Positions 33,931 through 43,343 of a stretch of DNA of 64,000 nt are shown piece after piece. The notes under the pieces are model-generated. The model was not told the DNA's origin. It was given only the letters and a program-made list of their open reading frames with translations, and did not search any database. The position numbers were made by a program, and so were the translations under genes. The DNA lies in NCBI GenBank assembly GCA_965216335.1, contig OZ244154.1:868001-932000 (forward strand), given 5' to 3'. Positions within the stretch are counted from its first letter, which is position 1. Each line of letters begins with the position of its first letter. Origin of the DNA: JAHEJE01 sp965216335 (GTDB lineage Bacteria; Pseudomonadota; Alphaproteobacteria; Rhizobiales; Aestuariivirgaceae).

Positions 33931-35195
33931 TAGATGAAGGAGAACATCATACTGCGCAGGCGTGATGGCATCGCCTTGTAGGATGCCCGCACCAGGGGCC
34001 TTAGCGCAGAAAGATAGATCCCGCCGAATGCCCTGCCCTTAAAGCTGGTCTCGGCAAAGAAGTCGCACACGGGCACCTCGCCGTTGCTCCAGGTCTTCTT
34101 GTGCGGATCACCCGGCACCATCAGGTCGAACACCCGCAGGCGTTGGTTGAAGGCGCGCCGCTGCGCCAGGTCCATGTGCAGGCGCGCCGGCGAAAGATTG
34201 GTGTAGCGGCAATTGTGCGACGTCAGAAAACATAAATGGCGGCCGAAGTAGTTCAGGCCCACCTGATAAGAGAGCGTCGTGTTGCCGGCCACCAAACGGC
34301 AGGCGCTGACCTGCAGTCTCCCGCCAGTCCGCTTTGCCAGACGCGTGAAGAACTCGCTCAACCCCGGCGCGTTGACTGGTTCGGAATACAGGCCACGCTG
34401 GTGCAGCCATTCGCGCTTTTGCGCCACGGCTTCATCCATCACGTCATTCAGGCCGTCTGACTGGTCGGCGCATTCGATTGAAACCGGCCCGAATGCCTTT
34501 TCAAGTTGTGTCCGAATTCTCTTGCGCCGCCGCCTTTGCGATTTGCTGTAGCGGGCGTCCAAGTCATCCTCACTGCGCAACGCCGTCATGTCGAAGAAGG
34601 GAGCGGTTTGCAGCTTGCCGGAAACCTGGCAGCGCTCGGCCAGATAGTCCCTAACGGCCGCATCGCCGCGCACATGCCTGAGCCACACGGTATCGGCCTT
34701 CGAGGTCTCAAGTATGTGTTTCCAGGCCGCATCGAACACCAGCGCGCGGGCATAGCCCGGGTCGACCAGGACATCGCCATACTGACCATACGGCTCGCCG
34801 AGCCACCGCAGCACACAGAACGGGCCGACACACGTCATCATCAATGGCCAGATCATGACCAGCCGCCCCCGGTCACGCACGGTGACAATACACAACTCAG
34901 GTGCCTTGTCGCGCTTCAGGAACGTTTCGCTCCAGGCAACACACCAGTCAAAGCTTTGGAATGCACCGGCGCCGGAGGCCACTCGCTCTTCCAGATCATG
35001 CCAGTCGGATTCAAGACCGTAGAGATCAGCCAGGCTGCGGCTGGTTTGAACCTCCAGCTGCCATGTGGCGTGAGAAGCGCGCAGAACGTCCAAATCCAGA
35101 TACCTCGGCACCCGCGGCGCACTTGGCAGCGCCTCGTGCGTATCGCGCAACAGCCCCCGGCGGTCGTCCATCGCCGTATCCGTCATCGCCGTCAT
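33930..35195 (-). CDS. GNAT-like acetyltransferase (CelD/BcsL type)
   Basis: 421 aa. The FemAB/CelD-type tandem acetyltransferase fold is recognised by SDWHDLEERVASGAGAFQSFDWCVAWSETF, RYSKSQRRRRKRIRTQLEKAFGP and the C-terminal FDLMVPGDPHKKTWSNGEVPV. Such proteins acylate polysaccharides or envelope precursors; the substrate is unknown. The stop codon TAG (33932-33930) consists of the TA flanking element B plus that element's last base, so the present C-terminus (SMMFSFI) was set by the insertion and the ancestral protein may have been longer. Monocistronic. Confidence 0.75.
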   Translation of the reverse strand: MTAMTDTAMDDRRGLLRDTHEALPSAPRVPRYLDLDVLRASHATWQLEVQTSRSLADLYGLESDWHDLEERVASGAGAFQSFDWCVAWSETFLKRDKAPELCIVTVRDRGRLVMIWPLMMTCVGPFCVLRWLGEPYGQYGDVLVDPGYARALVFDAAWKHILETSKADTVWLRHVRGDAAVRDYLAERCQVSGKLQTAPFFDMTALRSEDDLDARYSKSQRRRRKRIRTQLEKAFGPVSIECADQSDGLNDVMDEAVAQKREWLHQRGLYSEPVNAPGLSEFFTRLAKRTGGRLQVSACRLVAGNTTLSYQVGLNYFGRHLCFLTSHNCRYTNLSPARLHMDLAQRRAFNQRLRVFDLMVPGDPHKKTWSNGEVPVCDFFAETSFKGRAFGGIYLSALRPLVRASYKAMPSRLRSMMFSFI

Positions 35196-35324
35196 ACTCG
35201 CCCCAAACAGAACATACCCCTATCGAGGCAGAGCCTACCTGAAAAGGGCAAAACAAGGCTTTCCGGCGATCGGCAAATTTTAATTAAATCGGAAAGGTCC
35301 TGCGATCCGCCGCTGAACGGCAAA

Positions 35325-35347
35325 CGCCCGGACAAACTGTCCGGGCG
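35325..35347 (-). terminator. Terminator after the EF-hand gene
   Basis: Perfect 10-bp stem (CGCCCGGACA and its complement) with a 3-base loop, 31 bases beyond the EF-hand gene stop on the minus strand; TTTG follows. Confidence 0.75.
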
Positions 35348-35377
35348 CCCATAGGTTTCAGAGATTCTGTTCCGGGT

Positions 35378-35923
35378 CTATTGAGCTTGCGAGCCACCCT
35401 GGTCCATGGACCGTCCATGACCGCGGCGCCGGCGGTCGTCGCGGCTGAGTACGCCATCGCCGTTGCGGTCCCAGCGCTCGACGACACCCGCCATCGGTTC
35501 GGTATACTCGCCCAGCGACATCTGTGCATCGCCATCGGTGTCGAACTTCTGGAACGCACGGACCATGCGCTGGCGCTTGGCCTCAAGCCACAGGCCTTCG
35601 AACTCCTTCAGCGACAACGTGCCGTTGCCGTCGGCGTCGAACTTCTTGTGCCACTCGGTCCGGTTGGTGTCGATTTCGGCCTGCGAGATCTTGCCGTCTT
35701 TATCTGCGTCGTAGCGCTTGGCGAAGTTCTTGATCATGTGCCGCATGCCGTGTCCGCGCTTGTGACCCCAGCCACCGCTATGGCCGCCCATGTGCATGCC
35801 GTGGTGGCCCCAGCCGCGATGCTCCCCGTAACCCTTGCCACCGGCAACTGCACCTCCGACAGCGGCAACGCCCACAACGCCTGCAATGGCACTGGCGAGA
35901 ATGATCGTTGTTCGTTTCTGCAT
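35378..35923 (-). CDS. Exported EF-hand calcium-binding protein
   Basis: 181 aa. Signal-type hydrophobic N-terminus (TTIILASAIAGVVGVAAVGG), a His/Gly-rich linker (HRGWGHHGMHMGGHSGGWGH) that could bind metal, then four EF-hand loops: DADKDGKISQAE, DADGNGTLSLKE, DTDGDAQMSLGE and DRNGDGVLSRDD. The third loop lacks the usual sixth-position glycine. A basic tail (RDDRRRRGHGR) ends the protein. Probably a periplasmic calcium-binding protein. Start at 35923 has AAGGAG with 10-base spacing. Own terminator at 35325. Confidence 0.88.
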   Translation of the reverse strand: MQKRTTIILASAIAGVVGVAAVGGAVAGGKGYGEHRGWGHHGMHMGGHSGGWGHKRGHGMRHMIKNFAKRYDADKDGKISQAEIDTNRTEWHKKFDADGNGTLSLKEFEGLWLEAKRQRMVRAFQKFDTDGDAQMSLGEYTEPMAGVVERWDRNGDGVLSRDDRRRRGHGRSMDQGGSQAQ

Positions 35924-36087
35924 GTCCCAGTTCTCCTTGATGAAGTGTTCGCGTGATGCTCTCCACATTCACCAAGATTGGGACGCAATTGCGCCAGGCA
36001 AATTAAAGTTTGGTCACATTCGCGGCGACGCCCGGCTGTGGGCATCCATCCCGGCACTGGGCGTTCAATCCTGTTGCCGCGACGGGA

Positions 36088-37116
36088 TCAGCTGACGCCG
36101 AGCTTCTTCTGCAGGCTGGAACTGGAGGTGGTGTACTGGAACAGCAGCCGCTCACCCGGATTGATGTAGTGAAACACCTGCTGCGCCATAAGTGCGGCTT
36201 CGTGGAAACCGGACAGGATGAGCTTCAACTTGCCGGGATAGGTGTTGATATCGCCAATGGCAAAGATGCCCGGTTCCGACGTCTCGAACTTCTCGGTGTC
36301 GACCGGGATCAGGTTTTCCTCAAGATGAAGCCCCCATTCAGCCACCGGGCCGAGCTTCATTGTCAGTCCAAAAAACGGCAGCATCGTGTTGCAAGCAATA
36401 TCGAACTCGCCTTCTTTTGACTTTGCGGAAACACCTGTCAACTGGCCATTCTCGCCATGCAGCGCCGTCACCTGGCCGATCTTCATCTCCATCTTGCCGG
36501 CATCGACCAGCTCGCGCATCTTGTTGACGCTGTCAGGTGCAGCCCGGAAATCCGGTCGACGGTGCAACAGGGTCATGGAATTGGCGATCGGCTGCAGGTT
36601 GATCGTCCAATCGAGCGCCGAATCGCCGCCGCCGACAATCAGGATGTCCTTGCCGCGGAACTGCTCCATCTGCCGCACCGAATAGAACACCGAGGTGCCC
36701 TCGTAGTCATCAATGCCCGGCATCGGCGGTTTCTTGGGCTGGAACGACCCGCCGCCGGCAGCGATGATCACGACCTTGGAGTGGAACACCTGGCCGGCAT
36801 CCGTCGTCACGACGAAATCGTTGTCGCCGCGCTTTTCCAGCCCGGTGACCATCTGGTTGTAGTGGAACTGCGCATCGAACGGCTTGGCCTGTTCCATCAA
36901 ACGGTCGGTCAGTTCCTGACCGGTCACTAGGGGCAGTCCGGGAATATCGTAGATCGGCTTTTCCGGATAAAGCTCGGTGCATTGGCCACCCGGCCGGTCG
37001 AGGATATCGATGACATGACATTTGATGTCGAGCAGCCCCAGTTCAAATATGGCAAACAGGCCGCACGGGCCCCCGCCGATGATAACGGCATCGGTCGTGA
37101 TCGCCTCAGCGCTCAT
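36088..37116 (-). CDS. Ferredoxin-NADP reductase (thioredoxin-reductase-like type)
   Basis: 342 aa. FAD GxGxxG-type motif VIIGGGPCGLFAIFELGLLD at the N-terminus, the FAD-contact segment GGQCTELYPEKPIYDIPG, NADP-binding ILIVGGGDSALDW (no CxxC at the thioredoxin-reductase position), and TSEPGIFAIGDINTYPGK near the end. These features identify the ferredoxin/flavodoxin-NADP reductase type 2 family. Transfers electrons between NADPH and ferredoxin in the cytoplasm. The [2Fe-2S] ferredoxin gene lies 33 bases upstream on the same strand, its natural partner. Confidence 0.92.
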   Translation of the reverse strand: MSAEAITTDAVIIGGGPCGLFAIFELGLLDIKCHVIDILDRPGGQCTELYPEKPIYDIPGLPLVTGQELTDRLMEQAKPFDAQFHYNQMVTGLEKRGDNDFVVTTDAGQVFHSKVVIIAAGGGSFQPKKPPMPGIDDYEGTSVFYSVRQMEQFRGKDILIVGGGDSALDWTINLQPIANSMTLLHRRPDFRAAPDSVNKMRELVDAGKMEMKIGQVTALHGENGQLTGVSAKSKEGEFDIACNTMLPFFGLTMKLGPVAEWGLHLEENLIPVDTEKFETSEPGIFAIGDINTYPGKLKLILSGFHEAALMAQQVFHYINPGERLLFQYTTSSSSLQKKLGVS

Positions 37117-37149
37117 AGTAACATCTCCGGATTATTGGGAAACTTGCGG

Positions 37150-37470
37150 CTAGAACTGCTTCTCAGGCACTTTCACTGCCAGGCCGTCTAGTGCGTCTGA
37201 AACCTTGATCTGGCACGACAGACGAGAATTATCTTGAACATCGAAAGCGAAGTCGAGCATGTCCTCTTCCATCTCGCTACGCTCGCCGGTTGCCTCTACC
37301 CAATCGGGTTCGACGTAAACATGGCAGGTCGCGCACGCACATGCCCCACCGCAATCCGCATCGATGCCTGGCACCATGTTCTTCAGCGCCGCTTCCATGA
37401 CCGACATGCCATTGCTGGCTTCGACATCATGCTTTGTGCCATCGAAAGCGATGAAGGTGATTTTTGCCAT
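37150..37470 (-). CDS. [2Fe-2S] ferredoxin, adrenodoxin type
   Basis: 106 aa, the normal size. The cluster motif is C-x5-C-x2-C (DCGGACACATCHVYV) with the fourth cysteine in RLSCQIKV. Resembles FdxB/adrenodoxin ferredoxins that serve Fe-S assembly or P450 and oxygenase systems. Start ATG at 37470 follows AGGAG. Directly upstream of the ferredoxin-NADP reductase, forming a small redox operon. Confidence 0.93.
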   Translation of the reverse strand: MAKITFIAFDGTKHDVEASNGMSVMEAALKNMVPGIDADCGGACACATCHVYVEPDWVEATGERSEMEEDMLDFAFDVQDNSRLSCQIKVSDALDGLAVKVPEKQF

Positions 37471-37663
37471 CGGACGGGCTCCTGACTGAACGGTTTCCAC
37501 ACACGATCGCTCGCTGTTGGCATTTGCGTACGCGGGACCGAAACTGTAGCAAAACAGATAGTGCCTGCACGCCACGACGGCAAACAGGTACAAGGGAAAT
37601 TCGCCAGCCTGTCTAGTCGATTGGTCAGGAATTGACAATGCGCCATTGCGGCGCGCGTTCAAA

Positions 37664-38050
37664 TTATTGCGATGCAGCGATCGCCTTGATGGCGACCCGG
37701 CATTCCTCAGCGCTCTTGCGCAAGCGCAACAGACACCCGGCCCCCTTCTCACGCCAGTCAAGCTGTTCCATTTCCTGGCAGATTTCGCTCAGTGCAACGG
37801 CACCGATGGCCCTGGCCGAACCTTTCAAGGTGTGTGCCGCGGCAAACCACTCGTCGGCATCACCGCTGGCTTCAAGCGCGTCAATGTACCGGTCGAGGTG
37901 GGTTGTGAAGAGTTCCAGCAATTCGCTGCGCAGCGCCGGATCATTGAAAGTTTGGTGGTTCAGATGTTCAATATCGATCACCTGACGGTCACTTCCGCAC
38001 GTGGAACCGCGCAATGTGGTTGTTTCCGCAGTTGCTGCTGCATTCGCCAT
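37664..38050 (-). CDS. Single-domain Hpt phosphotransfer protein
   Basis: 128 aa from ATG at 38050. The Hpt signature AAHTLKGSARAIGA contains the phosphoaccepting histidine. It is followed by a four-helix-bundle-like sequence (SEICQEMEQLDW). The protein passes phosphoryl groups between receiver domains in a phosphorelay. No kinase or receiver gene adjoins it. Two perfect CtrA-type sites (38186-38200 and 38247-38261) lie upstream, shared with the divergent GPR-like gene, so the gene is probably cell-cycle regulated. Longer starts toward 38152 use TTG and lack support. Confidence 0.82.
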   Translation of the reverse strand: MANAAATAETTTLRGSTCGSDRQVIDIEHLNHQTFNDPALRSELLELFTTHLDRYIDALEASGDADEWFAAAHTLKGSARAIGAVALSEICQEMEQLDWREKGAGCLLRLRKSAEECRVAIKAIAASQ

Positions 38051-38185
38051 CGTGCCCGCCATGCCTGTTGGTTGCGCCAGCAGCAAAACTAGCCCGGCAG
38101 CGGTGCCGATCCGGTTAATGGCAACCGCGCAATTTTCGCAAAATTCCGCCAAAGTTAGCTGACTGTTGACGACTTCGGTCGGATT

Positions 38186-38200
38186 TTAACCAAACTTTAA
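38186..38200. promoter_or_regulatory. CtrA-type binding site 1
   Basis: TTAA-CCAAACT-TTAA, a perfect TTAA-N7-TTAA full site for the cell-cycle regulator CtrA, in the 499-base gap between the Hpt gene and the divergent GPR-like gene. Confidence 0.7.
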
Positions 38201-38246
38201 AATAAATATCCACCGCACCACCCTAGCGGTTCATTCCGTGTACGAT

Positions 38247-38261
38247 TTAATGTATCGTTAA
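38247..38261. promoter_or_regulatory. CtrA-type binding site 2
   Basis: TTAA-TGTATCG-TTAA, followed by CC as in many CtrA sites, 61 bases from site 1 (start to start). The rest of the gap up to 38549 shows no gene; a GGAGGAGGCCTCC palindrome lies at about 38280-38293. Confidence 0.7.
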
Positions 38262-38549
38262 CCACTGCGGCCATGGGTTTGGAGGAGGCCTCCACCGTGC
38301 CCTGACCGGAAAAATGTGCGGCAATCCGGGCGTCAAATCACCGTTTGACACCCCAGGCAGGGCTGCTGCACAAGTCGTTGCGCAACCGCGTCAACGGCAT
38401 TCCGGTTGGTGCATTGGCAGGGTTTTTGCTGTGTTCTTGCACGCAAACAGCCTTGCACGATCTGCGGCCGTAGGTCTAACCGGCCAACACGAACCAGAGC
38501 CGGACGGATCGCAGGATGGACATTTGAGTGGCGTATCGGGAAACAGAGT

Positions 38550-41500
38550 ATGGCGAGCACCCCTTCACAGAATACCCGCAGCACGCGCCGTCGCAGCCGG
38601 CGAGATGCAGACCAGAGCGCCGCTAACAACCGGCAACAGACGATCAACGAGCGCCGTTTGCGTGGCAATCCCGCCAATCAGAACGACGCCAGCACCGCCG
38701 CGCTGATCGCCAGCATCCGGCGCCGGCCATCCACGACACCGTTCTGGGTCGCCTTCATCATCTCGCTCGGCTGGGTGATGGCCATCTCCGCCATTTTCGC
38801 CCCGGTCCTGTCGAAGCAAAGCAATCTGTTCGGCACTGAAAACCTGCCCAACGTGGCCATCGCGGCGATGTCGATGTTTCTGCCGATCCTGCTCGTGTGG
38901 GCTTCCGCCTTCCTGTTGTGGCGCGCACAACAGATGCGCCACGTTTCCGAAGCACTCATTCATACCGCCATGCGCCTGGTCCGCCCGCAGGACATCGCAT
39001 CCGAAGGTCTGTCGTCCATCACCCAGACCGTGCGCCGTGAAGTCGAACAGCTCGTCGGCGGCATCGAACACGTCGTTCAGCGCGCATCGGAGCTGGAAGG
39101 CGTCGTACACCGGGAGATGGCCAATATCGAGCGTGCTTTCGGCGCCAACGAAGAACGCATCCGCACTCTGCTGAACGGCCTGGAGAACCAGCGCAACGCA
39201 CTCTATCAGGCCGGAGAGCTGATCGGCTCGGAATCCAATCCGATGCTCAGCCGGCTTGAGGAGAACACAAACCAGCTCGGTGCCGTGGTGCACAACGCCG
39301 CGTCCACCCTGGCCTCGCTCGAACAGGGCTTGCAAACTTCGTCCCTCAGCCTGAGCCAGACGATGGACGAGATTTCCGGCCGCGCCGCCATGGCCAACAG
39401 CGAAATCGGCAACCAGACCGCCCGCATGGAACAGATGTCGGGCGTGTTGCTCAACGAGATGCGGGTGTTCTCCGACAATCTTTCGCAACAGCTCGACACG
39501 CTTTCCGTTTCATCGCAGAGCCTGAATGCCGAGCACGGCCAGTTCACCGACCAGCTGCGCGCCCTGGAAGGCTCGGTGGTCGACACCATGCGCGCCAGTT
39601 CCTCGGAAATCACAGCGGTGAACGCAGAGGTGGCCCGCACCATCGAACGCATGTCGGGTACCCTATCGGAGCAACTGCGCGAAACCGGCACCCAGTTTGC
39701 CGACCTGCTGCAGTCTACCAGCGGCAACATCACCTATCATATGAAGTCGACCTCCGGTGAGGTCGCCCAGCAGCTCGAATCATCCGGCGTCGAGATTTCC
39801 CAGCAGATCGAGAAGTCCGGCAGCGGCTTGAGCGAGAAACTTCTGTCGGTATCCGGCGATTTCGTTCAGCAGGTCGCCGAGGCCCGCGACGAACTGTACA
39901 ACTACATGGAATCCGCGTCCGGCAACCTCACATCCAAGTTGAAGGAAACGACCCAAGGCCTTTACACTGAAGTGGAAACCGCCACGAGCGATATGACGAA
40001 CAAGCTCGAGGAGACCTCCGGCGTCCTGTTCAGCCGGGTCGCCGAGGCAACTGGACAGATGTCGGCCCAACTCGATGCATCGACGGCCCACCTGTCCAGC
40101 AGCATCGACGAGATGTCGAACAAGCTCGACGGCACCTCGATGACCCTGTTCTCGCGCATGAGCGAAGCCTCCACCCTGATGGGCGGCCACCTGGACGACT
40201 CCACCGCACGGCTGACCGAAAGCATCGAACAGACCTCCGGCCAGATGGTCACACGGCTGGAAAACGCCACATCGCAGCTTTCCGGCCTGCTCGACGTGGC
40301 GTCCGGCGAATTGACGGGACGTCTCGAGGACACCACAAGCCAGATTGCGTCGCGCCTGGATGAAACCTCCCTGCGCATGAGCGATCAGCTCGAGCAGACC
40401 TCAAGCGTACTGACCGAACGGCTGGCCTCGACCTCCTCGGAGGTTACCGACCGCCTGGCGGATACCTCCGGCGAACTCACCGGCCGCCTCGATCATACGG
40501 CCAACAATCTCATTGAGAAGCTGGACGGTGTATCCAATACCGTGACCGACCGCCTCGACACCACATCCTCCAACCTGCTCGAACGGCTGGATACGGTCTC
40601 GTCGGATGTCACGCATCGCCTGGACGATACCGGCTCGCGCGTCACCACCCAGCTGGACGATGTGTCTTCGGGCATGCTGACCCGCCTTGATGACACCGCC
40701 GCGCGCATTACCCACGAACTGGATGACGCCGCCACATCGATGGCCTCGCGCCTCGACAGTTCGGCAGCCGGCATGTCGGCCCAGCTGGAAGGCATGTCCG
40801 ACCAGTTGGCCCAGAAACTGGCCGAGAACGCCTCGCAACTGTCGGTCCAGCTCGATGGCGCCTCCCAGGACATGAACTCCAAGCTGTCGGAAACCACCGC
40901 CGACCTGACCCGCCAACTCGATCAGGCCTCGATCGACCTGTCGTCGCGCCTCGACACGACGACGATGAAGTTCCACGAGGACATTGCCGGCGTGTCGGGT
41001 GAAGTGCTTGGCCGCTTGGACGAGACCTCAACGCGCCTTACCGGCCAACTCGACTCAACGCGCGAAAACATGCTCGGACGCATCGAGTCCTCCGCCCGCA
41101 CATTGGGCGAACGCTTCGACGGCGCCGATGCGCTGCTCAACGAGATGTCGGCCGACCTATCCGAGCAGCTCAGCACGACCGGAACCGCAATCGTCAGCAA
41201 GATCACCGAAGCCGGCGATACGTTCCAGGACAAGCTGGCCAGCACGAGCGATGCCTTCACCGAAAAGCTGGAAACGACCGGAAACGCCTTCCAGCACCAG
41301 CTGGAAACGGTCAACAGCGGCCTGTCCAGCCAGTTCGCGGAGACCGGAAACCAGGTCATCGAGAAACTCGCGGCAACCAATGCCGACTTCCACGAACGCC
41401 TGAACTCGACCAGCGCCGAGTTCCAGACCCGGATCGAAACGGTCAACGACGGCCTGTCCGAAAAGTTCACCGAGTCGGGACGCCAGGTCCTCGAGAAACT

Positions 41501-43310
41501 CGACACGACAAGCACCGACTTCCATGAGCACCTGGCATCGACCAGTGCGCTGTTCCACGAAAAGCTCGACAGCGCCAACTCGGCGTTCTTCGAGCGGTTC
41601 AGCTCAACCGGTGCCGGCCTGAGCGAGAAACTGGACGAAACCAGTGAAACCATCCTCGGCAATCTCAACCGCGCCAGCCGCTCGTTTGCCGAAGGTCTGG
41701 ATGGCGCCAGCACCCACCTGATCAGCGAACTTGGCAAGGCCAGCTCTGCCTTTGCCGATGGCCTGGAGGAAAGCACCGGCGCAATCACCGGACGCTTCGA
41801 ACATACGACGGGCTCGCTTGTCGACCGCATCGACGAGGTGTCCAAGCTGCTTGAGGAACGTGGAAACGCGACCCACAAACGGCTTGACGATGCCGGCATC
41901 AAATTCACCAATCACATCGAGCAGGCCAACGAGTTCCTGTCGGAGCGCCTGGCCGAAACCGCGAATGTGCTTGATGAACGCCTCGATAATGTCAGCACCG
42001 AACTGACCAGCCGGCTGGAGACGTCGAGCAACCGCATTTCCGAGCGCTTGTCGGACGTCGGGACCGTGGTGGAACGGTCTGTGACCCGCTTCAACGACGG
42101 TATCGAGGAAGTGCTGCGCAGCCGCGAGGATATCCTCGGCGATCTTACCGGACAGCTGGCCGCCAAGGCTTCCGATGTCGACGGCATGATGCGCAATTAC
42201 ATGAAGCTGATCGAAGATTCGCTGAACAATGCCCATTCGCGCGGTGAGGAGATCGCCAAGCTGATCGCCTCCCAGACGTCAAGCGCGGCGGCCTCGTTCG
42301 GCGAGGAAATTCGCCGCCTCGAGGAAGCTTCCGACACCCAGATCGGTCAGACGGCAAAGACCCTGCGCGACCAGCACGAAAGCGTCATGGCCTCCATGCG
42401 CCAGATGCTGCAGGCGACCAACGAGGAGTTCGCGGAAACCGCCCAGGACATGCGCGTGATGGCCCAGAAAGTGGTCAAGGAGGTCGACTCGGCCCGCAGC
42501 GAGCTCAAGCGTTCGATCCTCGAACTGCCGGAAGAGACCCGCTCCAACGCCGATGCCATGCGTCGCGTCGTGTCCGACCAGATCACCGCCCTGAGTGCCC
42601 TGGCCGACATCGTCAAGCGCCAGAGCGCCGTGCTCGACCTGTCCGGCCCGGGCATCTACCTGCCGCCCGACGACGACAGGGAATCAAGCCCGGGAAAAGC
42701 TGAGGGCATCCCGTCTGCGGCTCCGCTGATGCAGACCGAGGATGCCCGGAAAACCGAAGCAGAGCGGAGCACGGCCGAGCGTCCGAACCTGCAACGGGAC
42801 GACCAGCAGCGCACACTGCGCGGCCGCCCGGTCGCCAAGCTGGTCAAGGCCAAGTCGCCGGCCGGAAGCGCCGACCTGATTCCGACGCTTGACATCACCG
42901 ATGGCCCGACCGCCAGGAACGGCAAGCAGGCATCCGGCAGTGGCATAGCACCGGAGATGGAAAAGCTTGTCGACAAGCTCAATTCCGCCAGCCGTGGCCT
43001 GGTGGAGGCTCTGGATGGCAAGCTGGCATCGAACCTTGAAACCACATTCAAGGGTGGCGAAGCCCACATCTACACGCATCACCTGTACAGGCGGATCAGC
43101 AGAAAACTGCAGGCCGACATCACCGGGCGCTACCGTGCCGAACGTTTGCTGCGCGGCCGCGTCGATGCTTTCATCAGGCTGTTCGAGCGTCTGCTCGACA
43201 CGGTCTCCGAAGGCGAGCACGGCGAGCAGGTGGTCGATGCCTGCCTGGCGTCCGAAAGCGGCAAGCTGTACATCATGCTGGCCCAGGCATCCGGCCGTCT
43301 CGACAGTTGA
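38550..43310 (+). CDS. Giant hendecad-repeat membrane protein, Growth Pole Ring (GPR/RgsE)-like
   Basis: 1586 aa from the ATG at 38550. Basic N-terminus (RRRSRRD), two membrane helices (about 65-86 and 103-125), then some 1100 residues of amphipathic helix. Much of this follows an 11-residue repeat, for example LTGRLDHTANN, LIEKLDGVSNT, VTDRLDTTSSN, LLERLDTVSSD. The pattern is cleanest at about 40400-41000. The C-terminal 150 residues are a separate globular domain (EKLVDKLNSASRGLVEALDG). This is the apolipoprotein-like plan of the Rhizobiales GPR/RgsE protein, which forms a ring at the growing pole; the known one is longer (about 2100 aa). Two CtrA sites lie upstream. Confidence 0.75.
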   Translation: MASTPSQNTRSTRRRSRRDADQSAANNRQQTINERRLRGNPANQNDASTAALIASIRRRPSTTPFWVAFIISLGWVMAISAIFAPVLSKQSNLFGTENLPNVAIAAMSMFLPILLVWASAFLLWRAQQMRHVSEALIHTAMRLVRPQDIASEGLSSITQTVRREVEQLVGGIEHVVQRASELEGVVHREMANIERAFGANEERIRTLLNGLENQRNALYQAGELIGSESNPMLSRLEENTNQLGAVVHNAASTLASLEQGLQTSSLSLSQTMDEISGRAAMANSEIGNQTARMEQMSGVLLNEMRVFSDNLSQQLDTLSVSSQSLNAEHGQFTDQLRALEGSVVDTMRASSSEITAVNAEVARTIERMSGTLSEQLRETGTQFADLLQSTSGNITYHMKSTSGEVAQQLESSGVEISQQIEKSGSGLSEKLLSVSGDFVQQVAEARDELYNYMESASGNLTSKLKETTQGLYTEVETATSDMTNKLEETSGVLFSRVAEATGQMSAQLDASTAHLSSSIDEMSNKLDGTSMTLFSRMSEASTLMGGHLDDSTARLTESIEQTSGQMVTRLENATSQLSGLLDVASGELTGRLEDTTSQIASRLDETSLRMSDQLEQTSSVLTERLASTSSEVTDRLADTSGELTGRLDHTANNLIEKLDGVSNTVTDRLDTTSSNLLERLDTVSSDVTHRLDDTGSRVTTQLDDVSSGMLTRLDDTAARITHELDDAATSMASRLDSSAAGMSAQLEGMSDQLAQKLAENASQLSVQLDGASQDMNSKLSETTADLTRQLDQASIDLSSRLDTTTMKFHEDIAGVSGEVLGRLDETSTRLTGQLDSTRENMLGRIESSARTLGERFDGADALLNEMSADLSEQLSTTGTAIVSKITEAGDTFQDKLASTSDAFTEKLETTGNAFQHQLETVNSGLSSQFAETGNQVIEKLAATNADFHERLNSTSAEFQTRIETVNDGLSEKFTESGRQVLEKLDTTSTDFHEHLASTSALFHEKLDSANSAFFERFSSTGAGLSEKLDETSETILGNLNRASRSFAEGLDGASTHLISELGKASSAFADGLEESTGAITGRFEHTTGSLVDRIDEVSKLLEERGNATHKRLDDAGIKFTNHIEQANEFLSERLAETANVLDERLDNVSTELTSRLETSSNRISERLSDVGTVVERSVTRFNDGIEEVLRSREDILGDLTGQLAAKASDVDGMMRNYMKLIEDSLNNAHSRGEEIAKLIASQTSSAAASFGEEIRRLEEASDTQIGQTAKTLRDQHESVMASMRQMLQATNEEFAETAQDMRVMAQKVVKEVDSARSELKRSILELPEETRSNADAMRRVVSDQITALSALADIVKRQSAVLDLSGPGIYLPPDDDRESSPGKAEGIPSAAPLMQTEDARKTEAERSTAERPNLQRDDQQRTLRGRPVAKLVKAKSPAGSADLIPTLDITDGPTARNGKQASGSGIAPEMEKLVDKLNSASRGLVEALDGKLASNLETTFKGGEAHIYTHHLYRRISRKLQADITGRYRAERLLRGRVDAFIRLFERLLDTVSEGEHGEQVVDACLASESGKLYIMLAQASGRLDS

Positions 43311-43343
43311 CAACAACAACAACAGCCAGTCCGGTCAGCGCCA

